Shown here one piece after another: positions 44,543 through 53,460 of a stretch of DNA of 64,000 bases. The notes below the pieces were generated by a model, which saw nothing but the letters and a program-made list of their open reading frames with translations, made no database searches and had not been told where the DNA came from. The stretch is from Flagellimonas myxillae (GTDB taxonomy: Bacteria > Bacteroidota > Bacteroidia > Flavobacteriales > Flavobacteriaceae). Position numbers and translations under genes: made by a program. The stretch lies in NCBI RefSeq assembly GCF_023502235.1, contig NZ_JAMFLY010000002.1:744001-808000 (forward strand). The letters are read 5' to 3'. The first letter of the stretch is position 1. Each line of letters begins with the position of its first letter.

Positions 44543-44911
44543 CTATTCATTTTTCCACACAACAAATTCGGCATTTTCGGTCGAACCCATTGCATTTATC
44601 AACTGTTCATTGTCAAAATTCGGAAAACGTTGAAAGTTTTTTAGCATTTCCATTTCACCTGTTGCCCCTCCTGGAACAGATAAAATACCATCGTCAGATA
44701 GAATTCTCCACCAGATATCCGTTCCCCAAGGCCCGGAATCGTTGGTCTCTATGATGATCTGATGAATAACCCTTAGGGCAATGGAGTGTTCATTTCCATC
44801 ATAATCCGTGGTTGTGATCGTGGATCCCTTGAATTCTACCTTCCATTTGGATTCCGGTTGCAATTTCCCCTCCTCCTTTTTGCGCTTTCTAAAAAATGAA
44901 AATAGTCCCAT
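44543..44911 (-). CDS. Small protein of unknown function
   Basis: A 122-residue protein that I do not recognise. The N-terminus MGLFSFFRKRKKEEGK is short, hydrophobic then basic, and the rest is beta-rich (VIHQIIIETNDSGPWGTDIW, ILSVPGGATGEMEML). It is encoded 9 bp before the HD-domain gene and probably co-transcribed. No signal peptide is present. Confidence 0.6.
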   Translation of the reverse strand: MGLFSFFRKRKKEEGKLQPESKWKVEFKGSTITTTDYDGNEHSIALRVIHQIIIETNDSGPWGTDIWWRILSDDGILSVPGGATGEMEMLKNFQRFPNFDNEQLINAMGSTENAEFVVWKNE

Positions 44912-44962
44912 ACTTAAATCCGTATCTACTGGTTGACTGTCATTAAAAGGTGATTTCCTGGT

Positions 44963-45826
44963 TTATTCGCTCAGTTCCACATTTTTAATTTTTACCGCAT
45001 TGTTATTGGGTAAAATTTCATAGCCAAGCTTATTACTGATTATTTCAACAAAGGAAGCTCCCAAAAATATAATCTGGGATGTATAATACACCCAGAGCAT
45101 CAATAGGGCCAAAACACTTGCCGAGCCAAATGTTGAACTAAGGTGGCTATGTCCTATGTACATTCCAATGGCGATTTTGCCGAACATAAACAGCAAGGCA
45201 GTGATCAAGCCTCCCAAAAGTGCAACTTTCCAATGAACGATAACATCGCCCAAAAATTTAAACATGACGGCAAAGGCCATACTGGTTATGATCAAGGATA
45301 TTATATGTTCATAGAGATAAGCAAACTGGTATTCACTGGATAAACCTTGGGCGTGATGTATTAAAAAGGAGTTTACCGAGGTGCTGATCAATAGAATAAA
45401 AAACAGTACAATTAGTATGACAAAGGAGAAAAAATGCTTTGACAAATATTGCAGGATACTGCTTTTTGGTTTCGCCTTAATATTCCAAATGCTATTAAAG
45501 GCATTGTGTATTTGACTGAACATTCCCGATGCGCTTAGTGCCAAGGTGACAAAACCAATTATCGTGGTGATCACACTGTTGTGGGTAGTATGGTGGTTTT
45601 TGATAATATTTTGGATTTGCATGGCCGCATCGCTACCCAGCGTGCTTTTAAGTTGTTGGAATATCTCTCCGGAAACGGCTTGTTTTCCAAATAGCAGTCC
45701 AAAAACTGAAATCAGGATAATGATCATGGGCAATAGGGAAAACACGGCATAGTAAGCCAAAGCAGCTCCTTTTTGAAACGTATTGCTTTTAAAAAAATGG
45801 TTGAAGACCTCCTTGATAAACTTCAT
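44963..45826 (-). CDS. YihY/BrkB-family inner-membrane protein
   Basis: A 287-residue protein with six predicted membrane helices. It starts with GAALAYYAVFSLLPMIIILI, the signature of the YihY/BrkB family (formerly misnamed RNase BN), and continues with the amphipathic QIHNAFNSIWNI and the late SSTFGSASVLALLMLWVYYT. Its role is unknown; older annotation as RNase BN should not be used. It is transcribed alone. Confidence 0.93.
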   Translation of the reverse strand: MKFIKEVFNHFFKSNTFQKGAALAYYAVFSLLPMIIILISVFGLLFGKQAVSGEIFQQLKSTLGSDAAMQIQNIIKNHHTTHNSVITTIIGFVTLALSASGMFSQIHNAFNSIWNIKAKPKSSILQYLSKHFFSFVILIVLFFILLISTSVNSFLIHHAQGLSSEYQFAYLYEHIISLIITSMAFAVMFKFLGDVIVHWKVALLGGLITALLFMFGKIAIGMYIGHSHLSSTFGSASVLALLMLWVYYTSQIIFLGASFVEIISNKLGYEILPNNNAVKIKNVELSE

Positions 45827-45923
45827 ATTACATGAGTGATTTTTGAGGCAAAAGAAAGGATAATGTTGCCAATAAATTTGGGATTGTTTCTTGCAAGTGG
45901 GTAGAAATTGAAATCAATAATTA

Positions 45924-46943
45924 CTAAATCAATTTTTTATGTTGTTCATTCAAAGGTAAAAAGTTGATGTCCAAATACCCTCCGCTGGCGTTGTCATCCG
46001 CAACTATTTGAGGCTTCCCTTTTATAATTTCGATTGAATTTCGGTGGATATGCCCTGCAAAAATCCCTATTAAGTTAGGGGCTGTAAAAACCTGCTTGTG
46101 AAAATTTAGCGTTGTTTCCGTATGCCCACTTTCTGGCCATTTAGGACGCCTTTCCAATTCAAAGTTACGATCTGTGGCCGCTCCCCAATTTGGATTTCCA
46201 CAGCCAAACGAAATGCCCTTACCAGGTGCATACAGGGGAATATGGACCAAGAGCACCAATGGCATGCCACTGGCAACCTGTTCCGTAAAAAATTTCAATT
46301 GCTCGTCATTAATTTGATAGGTGGAATTATCAATGGCCAAAAAGCGGATGCCTTTGATATCGTAAGCCGCCATTAAAGGATGATTGCCTTGGTACAAGGG
46401 TTGTAGGCGCTTCTTGATCCATGTATCGCGCAACACCTCCAAGCTACCTTCCATACCTTCATAATGCCAATCGTGGTTACCGGCGATATAAATGTAGGGA
46501 ACGCCCGTTGCCTTCAATTTGGACAGCACCCACTCGATGGCAGCTTCAGACGGAAAACTAAACAAATCCCCCACCAAGGTGATCACATCTGCATTTACCT
46601 CTTTTGCAAATGCCAGGGTTTGTTCAAAGGCCTCTTCCGGATGCGTTGACTCTCCTGTTTTAAAATGGGTGGTTTGGTTATACGCCGTGGCCATGCGATT
46701 GCTAAACTCTTGAAAAGGAATCCCCCTTTCATCATCTTTAAATAGATGTGTATCGGCAATGTGGACCACCCTTACCGGTCCGGGAATCAGATCGGCGTAA
46801 AAGAAGACCTCTTCTTGATCCACGGTAGCGCATACTTTGGCTTTCTTATTTTTCTTTTTGGTCGGTTTTACAAACGAACTGGATGCAAGTCCAATCCCCA
46901 AAAAGGCGGCAGAAACTCTATTGAAAAATAATCGGCGTTTCAT
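45924..46943 (-). CDS. Metallophosphoesterase
   Basis: A 339-residue calcineurin-like phosphoesterase. Metal-binding motifs are VVHIADTHLF (DxH), ITLVGDLFSF (GD), YIAGNHDWHYEGM (GNHD), VLLVHIPLY (His) and FAGHIHRNS (GHxH). The N-terminus MKRRLFFNRVSAAFLGIGLA resembles a signal peptide, possibly a Tat signal because of the Arg pair, so the enzyme is probably exported. The substrate cannot be told from the sequence. Confidence 0.9.
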   Translation of the reverse strand: MKRRLFFNRVSAAFLGIGLASSSFVKPTKKKNKKAKVCATVDQEEVFFYADLIPGPVRVVHIADTHLFKDDERGIPFQEFSNRMATAYNQTTHFKTGESTHPEEAFEQTLAFAKEVNADVITLVGDLFSFPSEAAIEWVLSKLKATGVPYIYIAGNHDWHYEGMEGSLEVLRDTWIKKRLQPLYQGNHPLMAAYDIKGIRFLAIDNSTYQINDEQLKFFTEQVASGMPLVLLVHIPLYAPGKGISFGCGNPNWGAATDRNFELERRPKWPESGHTETTLNFHKQVFTAPNLIGIFAGHIHRNSIEIIKGKPQIVADDNASGGYLDINFLPLNEQHKKLI

Positions 46944-47109
46944 AGGGCGGTTTTAACTCAAGGAGAACATATTTATTGAAGCGTAAATCTGCTACCAATA
47001 AAGTTATCGTTTAATTTTAAACCAAACCCGATTTGCCTAAAGAATCCATTTGCATACCAATGGTATTCGCTGTTGTTTCTTTCTGACTGGAAGGTGAATT
47101 ATAGATTTG

Positions 47110-47913
47110 CTATGCGTCCTGCAAAGCGGTTTTTTTTCGACCGTACAGATAGAAGCCCAAAATTGACAGGCCCATTACCGTAAGATAGGCAATCCAGACC
47201 ATAGGTTCATTCTTTGCTTCACTACCTTCTATAATAACATGCTCCCAAACAATCCCAGGTTCATTTTTAAAACCAAAGCACCTTTGCCCAAAATTCCAAG
47301 CAAGATGAATCCCAGCAGGCAGGGCAATGCCTTTTGTGGTTAAAGCTGCAATTCCGAAAAGGATAGCACCTACGCCAGACCCAAGAAAGGCATCTATAAA
47401 AGTCATCCCACCAGCCATATGCTCTATTGCAAAAATGAGTGCGATAATAATTTGGGATTTCCAAGACCCAATGGCGTAGTTGAGTGAGCGCAAGGGAAAA
47501 GCACGAAAGGCTAGTTCTTCTCTCAAAGAGACAACAAAATAGAGTAAAAATGGAATCAAGATTGATGAAAAAGAAGGGGATTGAACAACAATCAATTTAG
47601 AATTGATTGCGAAAACGACCCATAAAGTAAATGTGGTCACCATGGCACAGCCGATGGCAAACCCCAGTGTAAAGCACTTGATTGTTCTACCATTTGGAAC
47701 AACGCCAATCTCGGCCAAGTTTAGTTTTTCCCAGCGGGCGAAGGGGATGTTTATTCCTAAAACAGCTATTGCAGAAATGGTAATATGTAAAATATCCGAC
47801 CATGGTTTGGGCAATGCATTGGTCAACGATGAACTAAGGATCATTAGTAGCACAGTACAAAGACAGAATAGCAATACTCTGCATAAGGTAAGTTTCCAGT
47901 TGTGGTTTTTCAT
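47110..47913 (-). CDS. CPBP-family intramembrane metalloprotease
   Basis: A 267-residue membrane protein with about eight helices. It has the CPBP motif set: VVSLREELAFRAFPL (EExxxR), IFAIEHMAGG (His) and PAGIHLAWNFGQR (HxxxN). I chose the start at 47913 (MKNHNWKLTLCRVLL); an upstream extension to 48087 would overlap the AraC-type gene and add 58 residues of unlikely composition. In eukaryotes the family processes prenylated proteins; bacterial roles are mostly unknown, some in bacteriocin immunity. Confidence 0.88.
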   Translation of the reverse strand: MKNHNWKLTLCRVLLFCLCTVLLMILSSSLTNALPKPWSDILHITISAIAVLGINIPFARWEKLNLAEIGVVPNGRTIKCFTLGFAIGCAMVTTFTLWVVFAINSKLIVVQSPSFSSILIPFLLYFVVSLREELAFRAFPLRSLNYAIGSWKSQIIIALIFAIEHMAGGMTFIDAFLGSGVGAILFGIAALTTKGIALPAGIHLAWNFGQRCFGFKNEPGIVWEHVIIEGSEAKNEPMVWIAYLTVMGLSILGFYLYGRKKTALQDA

Positions 47914-47980
47914 TCTTAATTTTTGTTTCAAAAAGAATGAATTTTGAAGTGCAAGTCGATTCAAATTGGCATTTGAGACC

Positions 47981-49066
47981 TTATTTTTTGGACAGGGTTT
48001 TGTGGTATTCGGAGGGTGTTTGACCCGTAAATTTTTTAAAGGCCCTATTGAACGACGCCTTGGAGTTAAAGCCGGATTCAAGCCCAATTCCCAAGAGGGT
48101 CAAATGGGTATGGGTTTGGTTATTGAGTATTCTTTTTACTTCATCAACCCTCAATTCGTTTATAAAATCGTTGAAATTCTTATCCAAACCTTTGTTGATG
48201 GAATGCGATAAGCCGTTCCTGTTTAGCTGCATCAGATTTGCAAGGCTCTTAATGGTAATTTCCGGATTTAGGTAATACTTGTTCTCGAGAACTTTATCCA
48301 GAATTTCCTGGGCATCATAAATGGGGAAGTTTAGGGGTTTGTTATTGGAGTTACTCTCAAGCTGCTGGATCCGCAATTCACTTGCCCAAGAATAAGTTAG
48401 GTAATAAATAATCCCAGAAATAGCGATATAAGCTGGGTAATACGTATTGATCGACCCAAAACTGTAGCTTGATAGGGCAATTGTGCTAACAATATAAACG
48501 AGCCAACAAACAATCAACAGGAAGGATATTTTAAAAAAGGAACTGATCCAGAATATTGTATTTCGGTTTATGTCTGAATAAAAATCTTCCAATCCTTTTT
48601 TGAAGGACGAAAGCACATTGAGGGATCGGACCAGAAAAAAAAGGAAGTATAGCGCAGCTATAATGTCCACCAAAAAATTGACGCTATTTAATGTTCCTCT
48701 GTCGACCCCGCTCCAAAGGGTCACAAACCGCAATCCAACATCAAATAATAAGGAGGGTATAAAAAGGAGATAGTCCGTGTTTTTAAGCTTGAAATTATGG
48801 TAAAGGCTGCTCAATATCAGCAAATACAACAAAGGTCCCCATGTAAATTGATATAGTATGGGGATGGGAAAACTTGAGTTAAACCGGGGGAAAATTTCCT
48901 GTATGGGAATTTTTATACAGGCAAGGGATACGGAAAAGAGGAACAAGCCGAACAGTATCGTATTTATGGACTTGTTCCTTTTGTAAAAAAGAATACCGCT
49001 GCTGATCAAGCCATGAACCCCACCCAAAATAAAAATTAGTTGAAAAATATTGAGGCTGAGATTCAT
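47981..49066 (-). CDS. Membrane-bound AraC-family regulator
   Basis: A 361-residue protein with seven predicted membrane helices (about residues 5-230), followed by a cytosolic AraC/XylS DNA-binding domain (about 255-361) with two HTH units, SLANLMQLNRNGLSHSINK and LLGIGLESGFNSKASFNRAF, ending FTGQTPSEYHKTL. This layout is common in Bacteroidota. It may respond to a membrane signal. The CPBP gene follows 67 bp downstream and could be a target or operon partner. Confidence 0.88.
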   Translation of the reverse strand: MNLSLNIFQLIFILGGVHGLISSGILFYKRNKSINTILFGLFLFSVSLACIKIPIQEIFPRFNSSFPIPILYQFTWGPLLYLLILSSLYHNFKLKNTDYLLFIPSLLFDVGLRFVTLWSGVDRGTLNSVNFLVDIIAALYFLFFLVRSLNVLSSFKKGLEDFYSDINRNTIFWISSFFKISFLLIVCWLVYIVSTIALSSYSFGSINTYYPAYIAISGIIYYLTYSWASELRIQQLESNSNNKPLNFPIYDAQEILDKVLENKYYLNPEITIKSLANLMQLNRNGLSHSINKGLDKNFNDFINELRVDEVKRILNNQTHTHLTLLGIGLESGFNSKASFNRAFKKFTGQTPSEYHKTLSKK

Positions 49067-49123
49067 GAAGTCTTTGTGGATTTAAGAAATATAGCTACTG
49101 CGATTTAATACAGTATATTTTCC

Positions 49124-50014
49124 TTATTGATACAACCGCACCCAATCCACGGTCATGCTAATAGGGAGTTCCTCCGGATGTGTGATCATCCCGGGCCATG
49201 CGTGTTCCATTTGCTGGTCGATAAGCAGATAAAACGGCTGGTCAAAGGGCCATTGGTAGGTGCCTGCCCCGGCAACTTTAGGATATTCGTAAGACGTTAC
49301 CCCATTGACCGCATACACCAATTTATCGGGATACCAGCTTACGCTGTAGATGTTGTAACCCGTAGTGTCTATTTTGGCCGTGGCGAACTTTTTTGGTTCC
49401 TCCTGTTTTAGCGTAATGGTATAATGGTTATGGGTGGTTTGGTACGCAAAGTCATCATGGTTTAGAGTTTCCATAATGTCCATTTCCCCGTTATGTTGGT
49501 CCGGGTAGATTTCCTTTTCGGACAGCATCCATATGGCGGGCCACATCCCATAGGCCTGATCCAGCTTGGCCTTGATTTCTATACGCCCATACTGAAAGGC
49601 AAATTTCTCCCAGGAATAGATTCCCCCGGTTAAATAGGGACGAGGATCTCCTGTAAGGGAATCGGGATTAATGATGCCATTAAGGTGAATATTGCTATCG
49701 CCAAAGGTGACCACCCTTGAATCTGTGGCCGTGATATATCGGAAACAGTTGGTCACTTCCCTCCATTCCTCCACCGGTACTTTCCATTTCGAAGAAGTAA
49801 AAAGACCGATTCGGCTCCAGGTATCGGTATCCAAGGTGTCTAGGTCAAAGTTATCTTCCCATACCAGTTCCCATTCGGTGGCATCATTCCGCCGTTCTTC
49901 TTTTTGAACATACATATACCCCTCGCTGAGCACATAAGGCTTTTTATCGCAGGAAGCGAACATAAGGATCAAGGCTGTAAAGGGAATGATTAAAGAAAGT
50001 TTTGTTGGTTTCAT
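49124..50014 (-). CDS. GH16-family glycoside hydrolase, lipoprotein
   Basis: A 296-residue enzyme with a lipoprotein signal (ILMFASCDKK, Cys about residue 22). The GH16 domain covers about 45-296, with WELVWEDNFDLDTLDTDTWS at the N-terminal strand, the catalytic pair in NGEMDIMETLN (E-x-D-x-x-E) and the terminal MTVDWVRLYQ. Members act on beta-1,3-glucans (laminarin), carrageenan or agar; the ELD/MDIME type fits laminarinase-like enzymes best. The lipid anchor suggests a cell-surface or periplasmic location. It is the last host-like gene before the cassette array. Confidence 0.9.
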   Translation of the reverse strand: MKPTKLSLIIPFTALILMFASCDKKPYVLSEGYMYVQKEERRNDATEWELVWEDNFDLDTLDTDTWSRIGLFTSSKWKVPVEEWREVTNCFRYITATDSRVVTFGDSNIHLNGIINPDSLTGDPRPYLTGGIYSWEKFAFQYGRIEIKAKLDQAYGMWPAIWMLSEKEIYPDQHNGEMDIMETLNHDDFAYQTTHNHYTITLKQEEPKKFATAKIDTTGYNIYSVSWYPDKLVYAVNGVTSYEYPKVAGAGTYQWPFDQPFYLLIDQQMEHAWPGMITHPEELPISMTVDWVRLYQ

Positions 50015-50075
50015 TTTTTGTGAGTGGTTGAGGGCTGTTTTGGTTGGGAATAGTTATGTGGTTAGCAATTATTTT

Positions 50076-50086
50076 TAGCCATTGTT
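50076..50086. repeat. Remnant right end of an attC-like palindrome (array edge)
   Basis: TAGCCATTGTT is the conserved right end of the array palindromes; the left half expected upstream is missing. It marks the left edge of the array. Confidence 0.6.
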
Positions 50087-50095
50087 ATACGTAGT

Positions 50096-50518
50096 TTAAA
50101 TCTCCGGATCATAACAAACAAATTCAACAATATTCGATTCTGGATCTTTAATAAATATGGATCTCCATTTCACCCATTCAAAGACCTCGGTTACATACTC
50201 TATTTTATTTTTTTTACAAAAATTCAGCATTTCTTCATAGTCCAATTTTTCAATTTCGAGAGCGAAATGATGTAAGGTGGTATGCTCTGGTTTTATAGCT
50301 TTTAACTCTTCGCTAAACGCAGTTGGATTATTCTTTGCAAATAATGCCAAAGTTTGGGTATGGCCACCAACACCATCTGCAATTTTGAAAAAAGTACACG
50401 TATCGGATTCATACATCAATGCAAATCCTATAGTTTTACTATAGAAATTTTTCATCAACTCCATATCATTGACTCGCAGAACAATTTCTCCTAAGCCTTT
50501 AATTTTATTTCCAATCAT
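50096..50518 (-). CDS. VOC-family (glyoxalase-like) protein, cassette gene
   Basis: A 140-residue protein of the vicinal oxygen chelate superfamily. It shows the first beta-alpha-beta module GLGEIVLRVNDMELMKNFYS, KTIGFALMY, the metal-type His in HTQTLALFAK and HFALEIEKLDYEE, and the end IFIKDPESNIVEFVCYD with its Glu. The start at 50518 (MIGNKIKG) is chosen because the upstream extension to 50599 only translates the palindrome. VOC proteins include dioxygenases, glyoxalases and antibiotic-resistance proteins (fosfomycin, bleomycin); the substrate is unknown. Confidence 0.85.
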   Translation of the reverse strand: MIGNKIKGLGEIVLRVNDMELMKNFYSKTIGFALMYESDTCTFFKIADGVGGHTQTLALFAKNNPTAFSEELKAIKPEHTTLHHFALEIEKLDYEEMLNFCKKNKIEYVTEVFEWVKWRSIFIKDPESNIVEFVCYDPEI

Positions 50519-50539
50519 TTCCACTTTTATATTGCTTAC

Positions 50540-50695
50540 AACGGTCTCGGCTATGATTTCGTTGTGACGGCGACTGCGAAGCAGCAAGCGAGTTGGCACG
50601 CGGGCAAGGCAGGATAATTCCGCTTAGAAATCAGCCGTGGATAAATACTTTTATTTTGGTGTGGTACAAAACAACAATGAATTATGGCCATTGTT
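50540..50695. repeat. attC-like palindrome, type A with expanded centre
   Basis: It begins AACGGTCTCGGCTATGATTT and ends TGAATTATGGCCATTGTT, as type A, but is 156 bp long. The centre carries about 33 extra bases rich in GC (GACGGCGACTGCGAAGCAGC and following), replacing the GGAATCATCC half of the inner hairpin. Confidence 0.85.
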
Positions 50696-50713
50696 AGGCA
50701 CTGGTTTTTTTTT

Positions 50714-51058
50714 CTATATCCCAATTCCAAATTCATAATATGTGACGTCCCATCCTTCAAGTGCATTTTTTAAATCAGCAGAAGGACTTCCATAGACTTC
50801 CAAAGAAATCGTTGAGAGATCAACTAATCCTCCCAACAATTCGCCAACATTAGTCATATGATCTAAAACCGCCCTTGAATCTATATAGCGCTCTTTAACA
50901 ATACATTCGGCCTTTAGGTCATTATAAAACCAATCATATTGAATTGTCCCTTTATCTTTTTGCTTAACCTGCTCCACACAAGAGTTAGCTACTTGTTTAA
51001 ACTCTTCCATTTTACCTGGTTTAATTTTTAGTCTTGCACTTACTTGAATGTCAGTCAT
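50714..51058 (-). CDS. ABM-domain (putative quinol monooxygenase-like) protein, cassette gene
   Basis: A 114-residue ferredoxin-like protein. It starts IQVSARLKIKPGKMEEFKQV, then NSCVEQVKQKDKGTIQYDWF and VKERYIDSRAVLDHM, the pattern of antibiotic biosynthesis monooxygenase (ABM) dimers. The family includes YgiN-type quinol monooxygenases and proteins of unknown activity. The cassette ends GTTAGGCAC / GTGTCTAAC flank it with one mismatch. It starts about 60 bp from the upstream palindrome. Confidence 0.78.
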   Translation of the reverse strand: MTDIQVSARLKIKPGKMEEFKQVANSCVEQVKQKDKGTIQYDWFYNDLKAECIVKERYIDSRAVLDHMTNVGELLGGLVDLSTISLEVYGSPSADLKNALEGWDVTYYEFGIGI

Positions 51059-51114
51059 AATTTTGAATTTACAATTAGTTTAATAAATATCAATTTCGTT
51101 TTTCACTTGTGTCT

Positions 51115-51312
51115 AACGGCTTCGTATAACCGTCAGTTACGGGTTTAAATGCGTTAGCTTTCGGTTTAGCAAAGACGTTAGCAATTCCGAGTGGATTCGG
51201 ACAGCCTGTCCCGAACTTGTTTCGGGATAGTCGAATCCGCGACAAGAGCAATGCGACTGACGAACCCCTTTAAAAATAAGCTTTAGTGAGCAAATTGCGG
51301 TTATACATTGTT
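51115..51312. repeat. attC-like palindrome, type C (198 bp)
   Basis: It begins AACGGCTTCGTATAACCGTC and ends GCGGTTATACATTGTT, so GTATAACC pairs with GGTTATAC. Inside it is nested palindromes: GGATTCG...CGAATCC enclosing TCCCGAA-CTTG-TTTCGGGA (about 51210-51240), itself a palindrome type seen elsewhere in flavobacteria. The core differs from types A and B. Confidence 0.75.
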
Positions 51313-51888
51313 GTAGTGCGTTATTTTTTTTCCGATTACCAAAAGAGAATCATCGTTTTCAAACTCTTTATAGCTTTCGATTGAAATAATCTTAAAAAAA
51401 CCCTTGAATTTTTCGTTTAAGCTTGTTTCGTTGTGATAGTTAACAAATAATCCTTTAAAGATTTCAGAGCCTTTTCCTTTCCAAAAAGAATGACACATTA
51501 TGCCATCGGGATTTAAAATTTCAGATTGTCTTTTAATTGAATCAATTAGTTCATTGTCCTTTAGATGATGTAGTACTTTGTTCGAATAGATTCCATCGAA
51601 TTTTTTGTCGGTTCTTAAGGTGATGGCATCCAAGTCAAGAAATTCACCATCGGGATTTTCAAGGGTCAGATGGTTTAAAAATTCAGTTGAATTATCTGAA
51701 CCTACAACATTGTACGATTTGTTTAATATATTCCAGTCAGTTCCAGGACCAGAGCCAATTTCAAGTAAATCTGAATTGTGAGGTAAAACTTCTTCAAGTC
51801 TTTCAATCAACTTACTTCCATTAACATCCTTTGCTAACTTGATATATTCTTTAACAGATTCTTTGGTCTTATAATATTCTCCTTTCAT
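51301..51888 (-). CDS. Class I SAM-dependent methyltransferase, cassette gene
   Basis: A 195-residue methyltransferase with the SAM-binding motif I in LLEIGSGPGTDWNIL, the acidic residue of motif II near VVGSDNS, and FDGIYSNKVLHHLKDNELI as motif IV region, then LNPDGIMCHSFW. The substrate is unknown. The stop codon (51301-51303) lies inside the palindrome after the conserved cassette end, so the last three residues (NNV) are supplied by the recombination site. Cassette arms GTTGTAGTGCGTTA and TAATGCACTACAAC match over 14 bases with one difference. Confidence 0.9.
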   Translation of the reverse strand: MKGEYYKTKESVKEYIKLAKDVNGSKLIERLEEVLPHNSDLLEIGSGPGTDWNILNKSYNVVGSDNSTEFLNHLTLENPDGEFLDLDAITLRTDKKFDGIYSNKVLHHLKDNELIDSIKRQSEILNPDGIMCHSFWKGKGSEIFKGLFVNYHNETSLNEKFKGFFKIISIESYKEFENDDSLLVIGKKITHYNNV

Positions 51889-51907
51889 ATCGTTTCTAAT
51901 GCACTAC

Positions 51908-52030
51908 AACGGTCTCGGCTATGAGTAGTTGCGCGATTTAGCACTTAACTTTACAAGTACACACCAAGCTGAAAATCCGCAAGGATTTTCAGAAGTAGGC
52001 GAGAACAAGCAATTACTTATAGCCATTGTT
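51908..52030. repeat. attC-like palindrome, type B (123 bp)
   Basis: It starts AACGGTCTCGGCTATGAGTA, ends ATTACTTATAGCCATTGTT and holds the inner hairpin CTGAAAATCC-GCAA-GGATTTTCAG. The outer arms GGCTATGAGTAGTTGC and GCAATTACTTATAGCC pair with two mismatches. Confidence 0.9.
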
Positions 52031-52043
52031 GTGCGTTCGTTTT

Positions 52044-52682
52044 TTATTTTTCTCCAACCCAAATTTTCCCTTTTGGTAAGAAATAAATCGTGTCTTTATT
52101 TCCATTTGGACTGTCAATTTCTTTATTCTTAAAATTCCCTTTTTTCAGTTTGTTCAAAAGTCTTCTGTCCGAATAACTGTCTTCTATTCTTTGGTACTGG
52201 TCAATTGGCCAAAGCAAATCACTTTCCCAATAAGGTTCTTCGTCAATATTCGGTTGCCATTTAAATTCAGAACTCAATTGATTAGTAAATGACGAGTCAT
52301 TTGGCTTGAAATCTGCTTTTTCAAATATGTTTTCGTAATAATCAATCTTTTCATCAATTGCACAAACGACTTGAGATTTAGAAATCCTTGGTTCGTACAA
52401 CCATATTTTTAAATAATACGGTTTGTTTAATTTCTCTAATTCAATTTTCCAACTATCATAGATTTTTTCAAGTCCGTTTAGAATATCCTTTTTGGCTTTT
52501 CCTTTCGGTTCAGGAATCAGACTGTCAGTCAAAGTCAGATTGTCCCAGGGGTCAACATAAACTTTGGTGTATTCGTATTTATGTTCATTCAAATGCTCAA
52601 CATTTAAGTCTAAATATTCATTTATCCAATTCTGAATATTAGCAACCTTTCGTTTTAATCCTCTTATTTTCTTGTATTTCAC
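52044..52682 (-). CDS. Unknown cassette protein
   Basis: A protein of about 212 residues that I do not recognise. It is basic at the N-terminus (KYKKIRGLKRKVANIQNWIN), then mixed, with VYVDPWDNLTL, KPYYLKIWLYEPRISKSQ and a Trp/Tyr-rich region DEEPYWESDLLWPIDQYQR. No ATG is available inside the cassette; I take the GTG at 52682. Another GTG at 52703 lies in the conserved cassette arm, and the frame continues to an ATG at 52736 in the palindrome. The start is uncertain. No signal or membrane segment is seen. Confidence 0.65.
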   Translation of the reverse strand: MKYKKIRGLKRKVANIQNWINEYLDLNVEHLNEHKYEYTKVYVDPWDNLTLTDSLIPEPKGKAKKDILNGLEKIYDSWKIELEKLNKPYYLKIWLYEPRISKSQVVCAIDEKIDYYENIFEKADFKPNDSSFTNQLSSEFKWQPNIDEEPYWESDLLWPIDQYQRIEDSYSDRRLLNKLKKGNFKNKEIDSPNGNKDTIYFLPKGKIWVGEK

Positions 52683-52703
52683 AGGTTTTCTTAAATGACG
52701 CAC

Positions 52704-52826
52704 AACGGTTCGGCTATGATTTCGTTGTGGAATCATCCGAAGGATTATTCCGCTGAAATCCTGCCGTTAGATTTATAGATTAAACATCGATTTAGCTTTT
52801 TGCCACAATGAATTATAGCCATTGTT
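52704..52826. repeat. attC-like palindrome, type A (123 bp, divergent)
   Basis: It starts AACGGTTCGGCTATGATTTC and ends TTATAGCCATTGTT, with GGAATCATCCGAAGGATTATTCC-like inner hairpin. The middle (TTAGATTTATAGATTAAACA) differs from the other type A copies, but the length is the same. Confidence 0.85.
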
Positions 52827-53447
52827 GCCATTAGTTTTTATTCCGTCAATGAAAGAATCCAATTCGTTCTGTTTCAGGTCATTCGCATTGTCATAAACTA
52901 AATAAAAAGTCAATACAAAATTCCCAACTTCGTAAGTCAATATTCTTAAACTTGAAGGAATTGGTTCCGTTCCATTTTTGATTTTATATTCAAATCCGTA
53001 TTCGGTCGAAAGTGCTCCAGCCAAGTCGTTTTTCAGAATTCTTTTGGCATTCATTGGAACTTCGTTTGTCTTTTTTGCTAAATATGGTGTCCACATTAAC
53101 TCAAACTTGTTTATGCTCCGAATGTTCAGGTTGCTTCCACCTTTCAATGCTCTAATGTCAAATAAGTAGCACGCAATTATTGGTCTTCCATTATTTTTTT
53201 TGAGTGTAAAAACAGGTGGGAAAATCCGGTTTTCAAAGTCTTCTCTGTCTTTTTTTGAAAATTCCGAGTTTTCTGGAAAAACATATTCTGTTTTAAAACT
53301 TTCAAAAATTCCGCCCTCATCAACTGTAAATTCGTTGGGTATTGGAATCGAAATTCCGATGTCGTTCAATTCAACAGTATTTTCTAAAATTTCAACCTTT
53401 GGTTTGAATTTCAGCTCTCGGATTTTTATTTGGTCAGTTAGTTTCAT
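52773..53447 (-). CDS. Unknown cassette protein with palindrome-encoded C-terminus
   Basis: A 224-residue soluble protein that I do not recognise. Visible features are a beta-rich N-terminal half (VELNDIGISIPIPNEFTVDE), GRPIIACYLFDIRALKG in the middle and VGNFVLTFYLVYDNANDLKQ near the end. The frame runs through the cassette end into the palindrome, so the last 17 residues, including NNGYNSLW, are encoded by the recombination site itself. The native gene may once have ended at the cassette border. Confidence 0.7.
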   Translation of the reverse strand: MKLTDQIKIRELKFKPKVEILENTVELNDIGISIPIPNEFTVDEGGIFESFKTEYVFPENSEFSKKDREDFENRIFPPVFTLKKNNGRPIIACYLFDIRALKGGSNLNIRSINKFELMWTPYLAKKTNEVPMNAKRILKNDLAGALSTEYGFEYKIKNGTEPIPSSLRILTYEVGNFVLTFYLVYDNANDLKQNELDSFIDGIKTNGNNGYNSLWQKAKSMFNL

Positions 53448-53460
53448 TCAAATTAATGGC

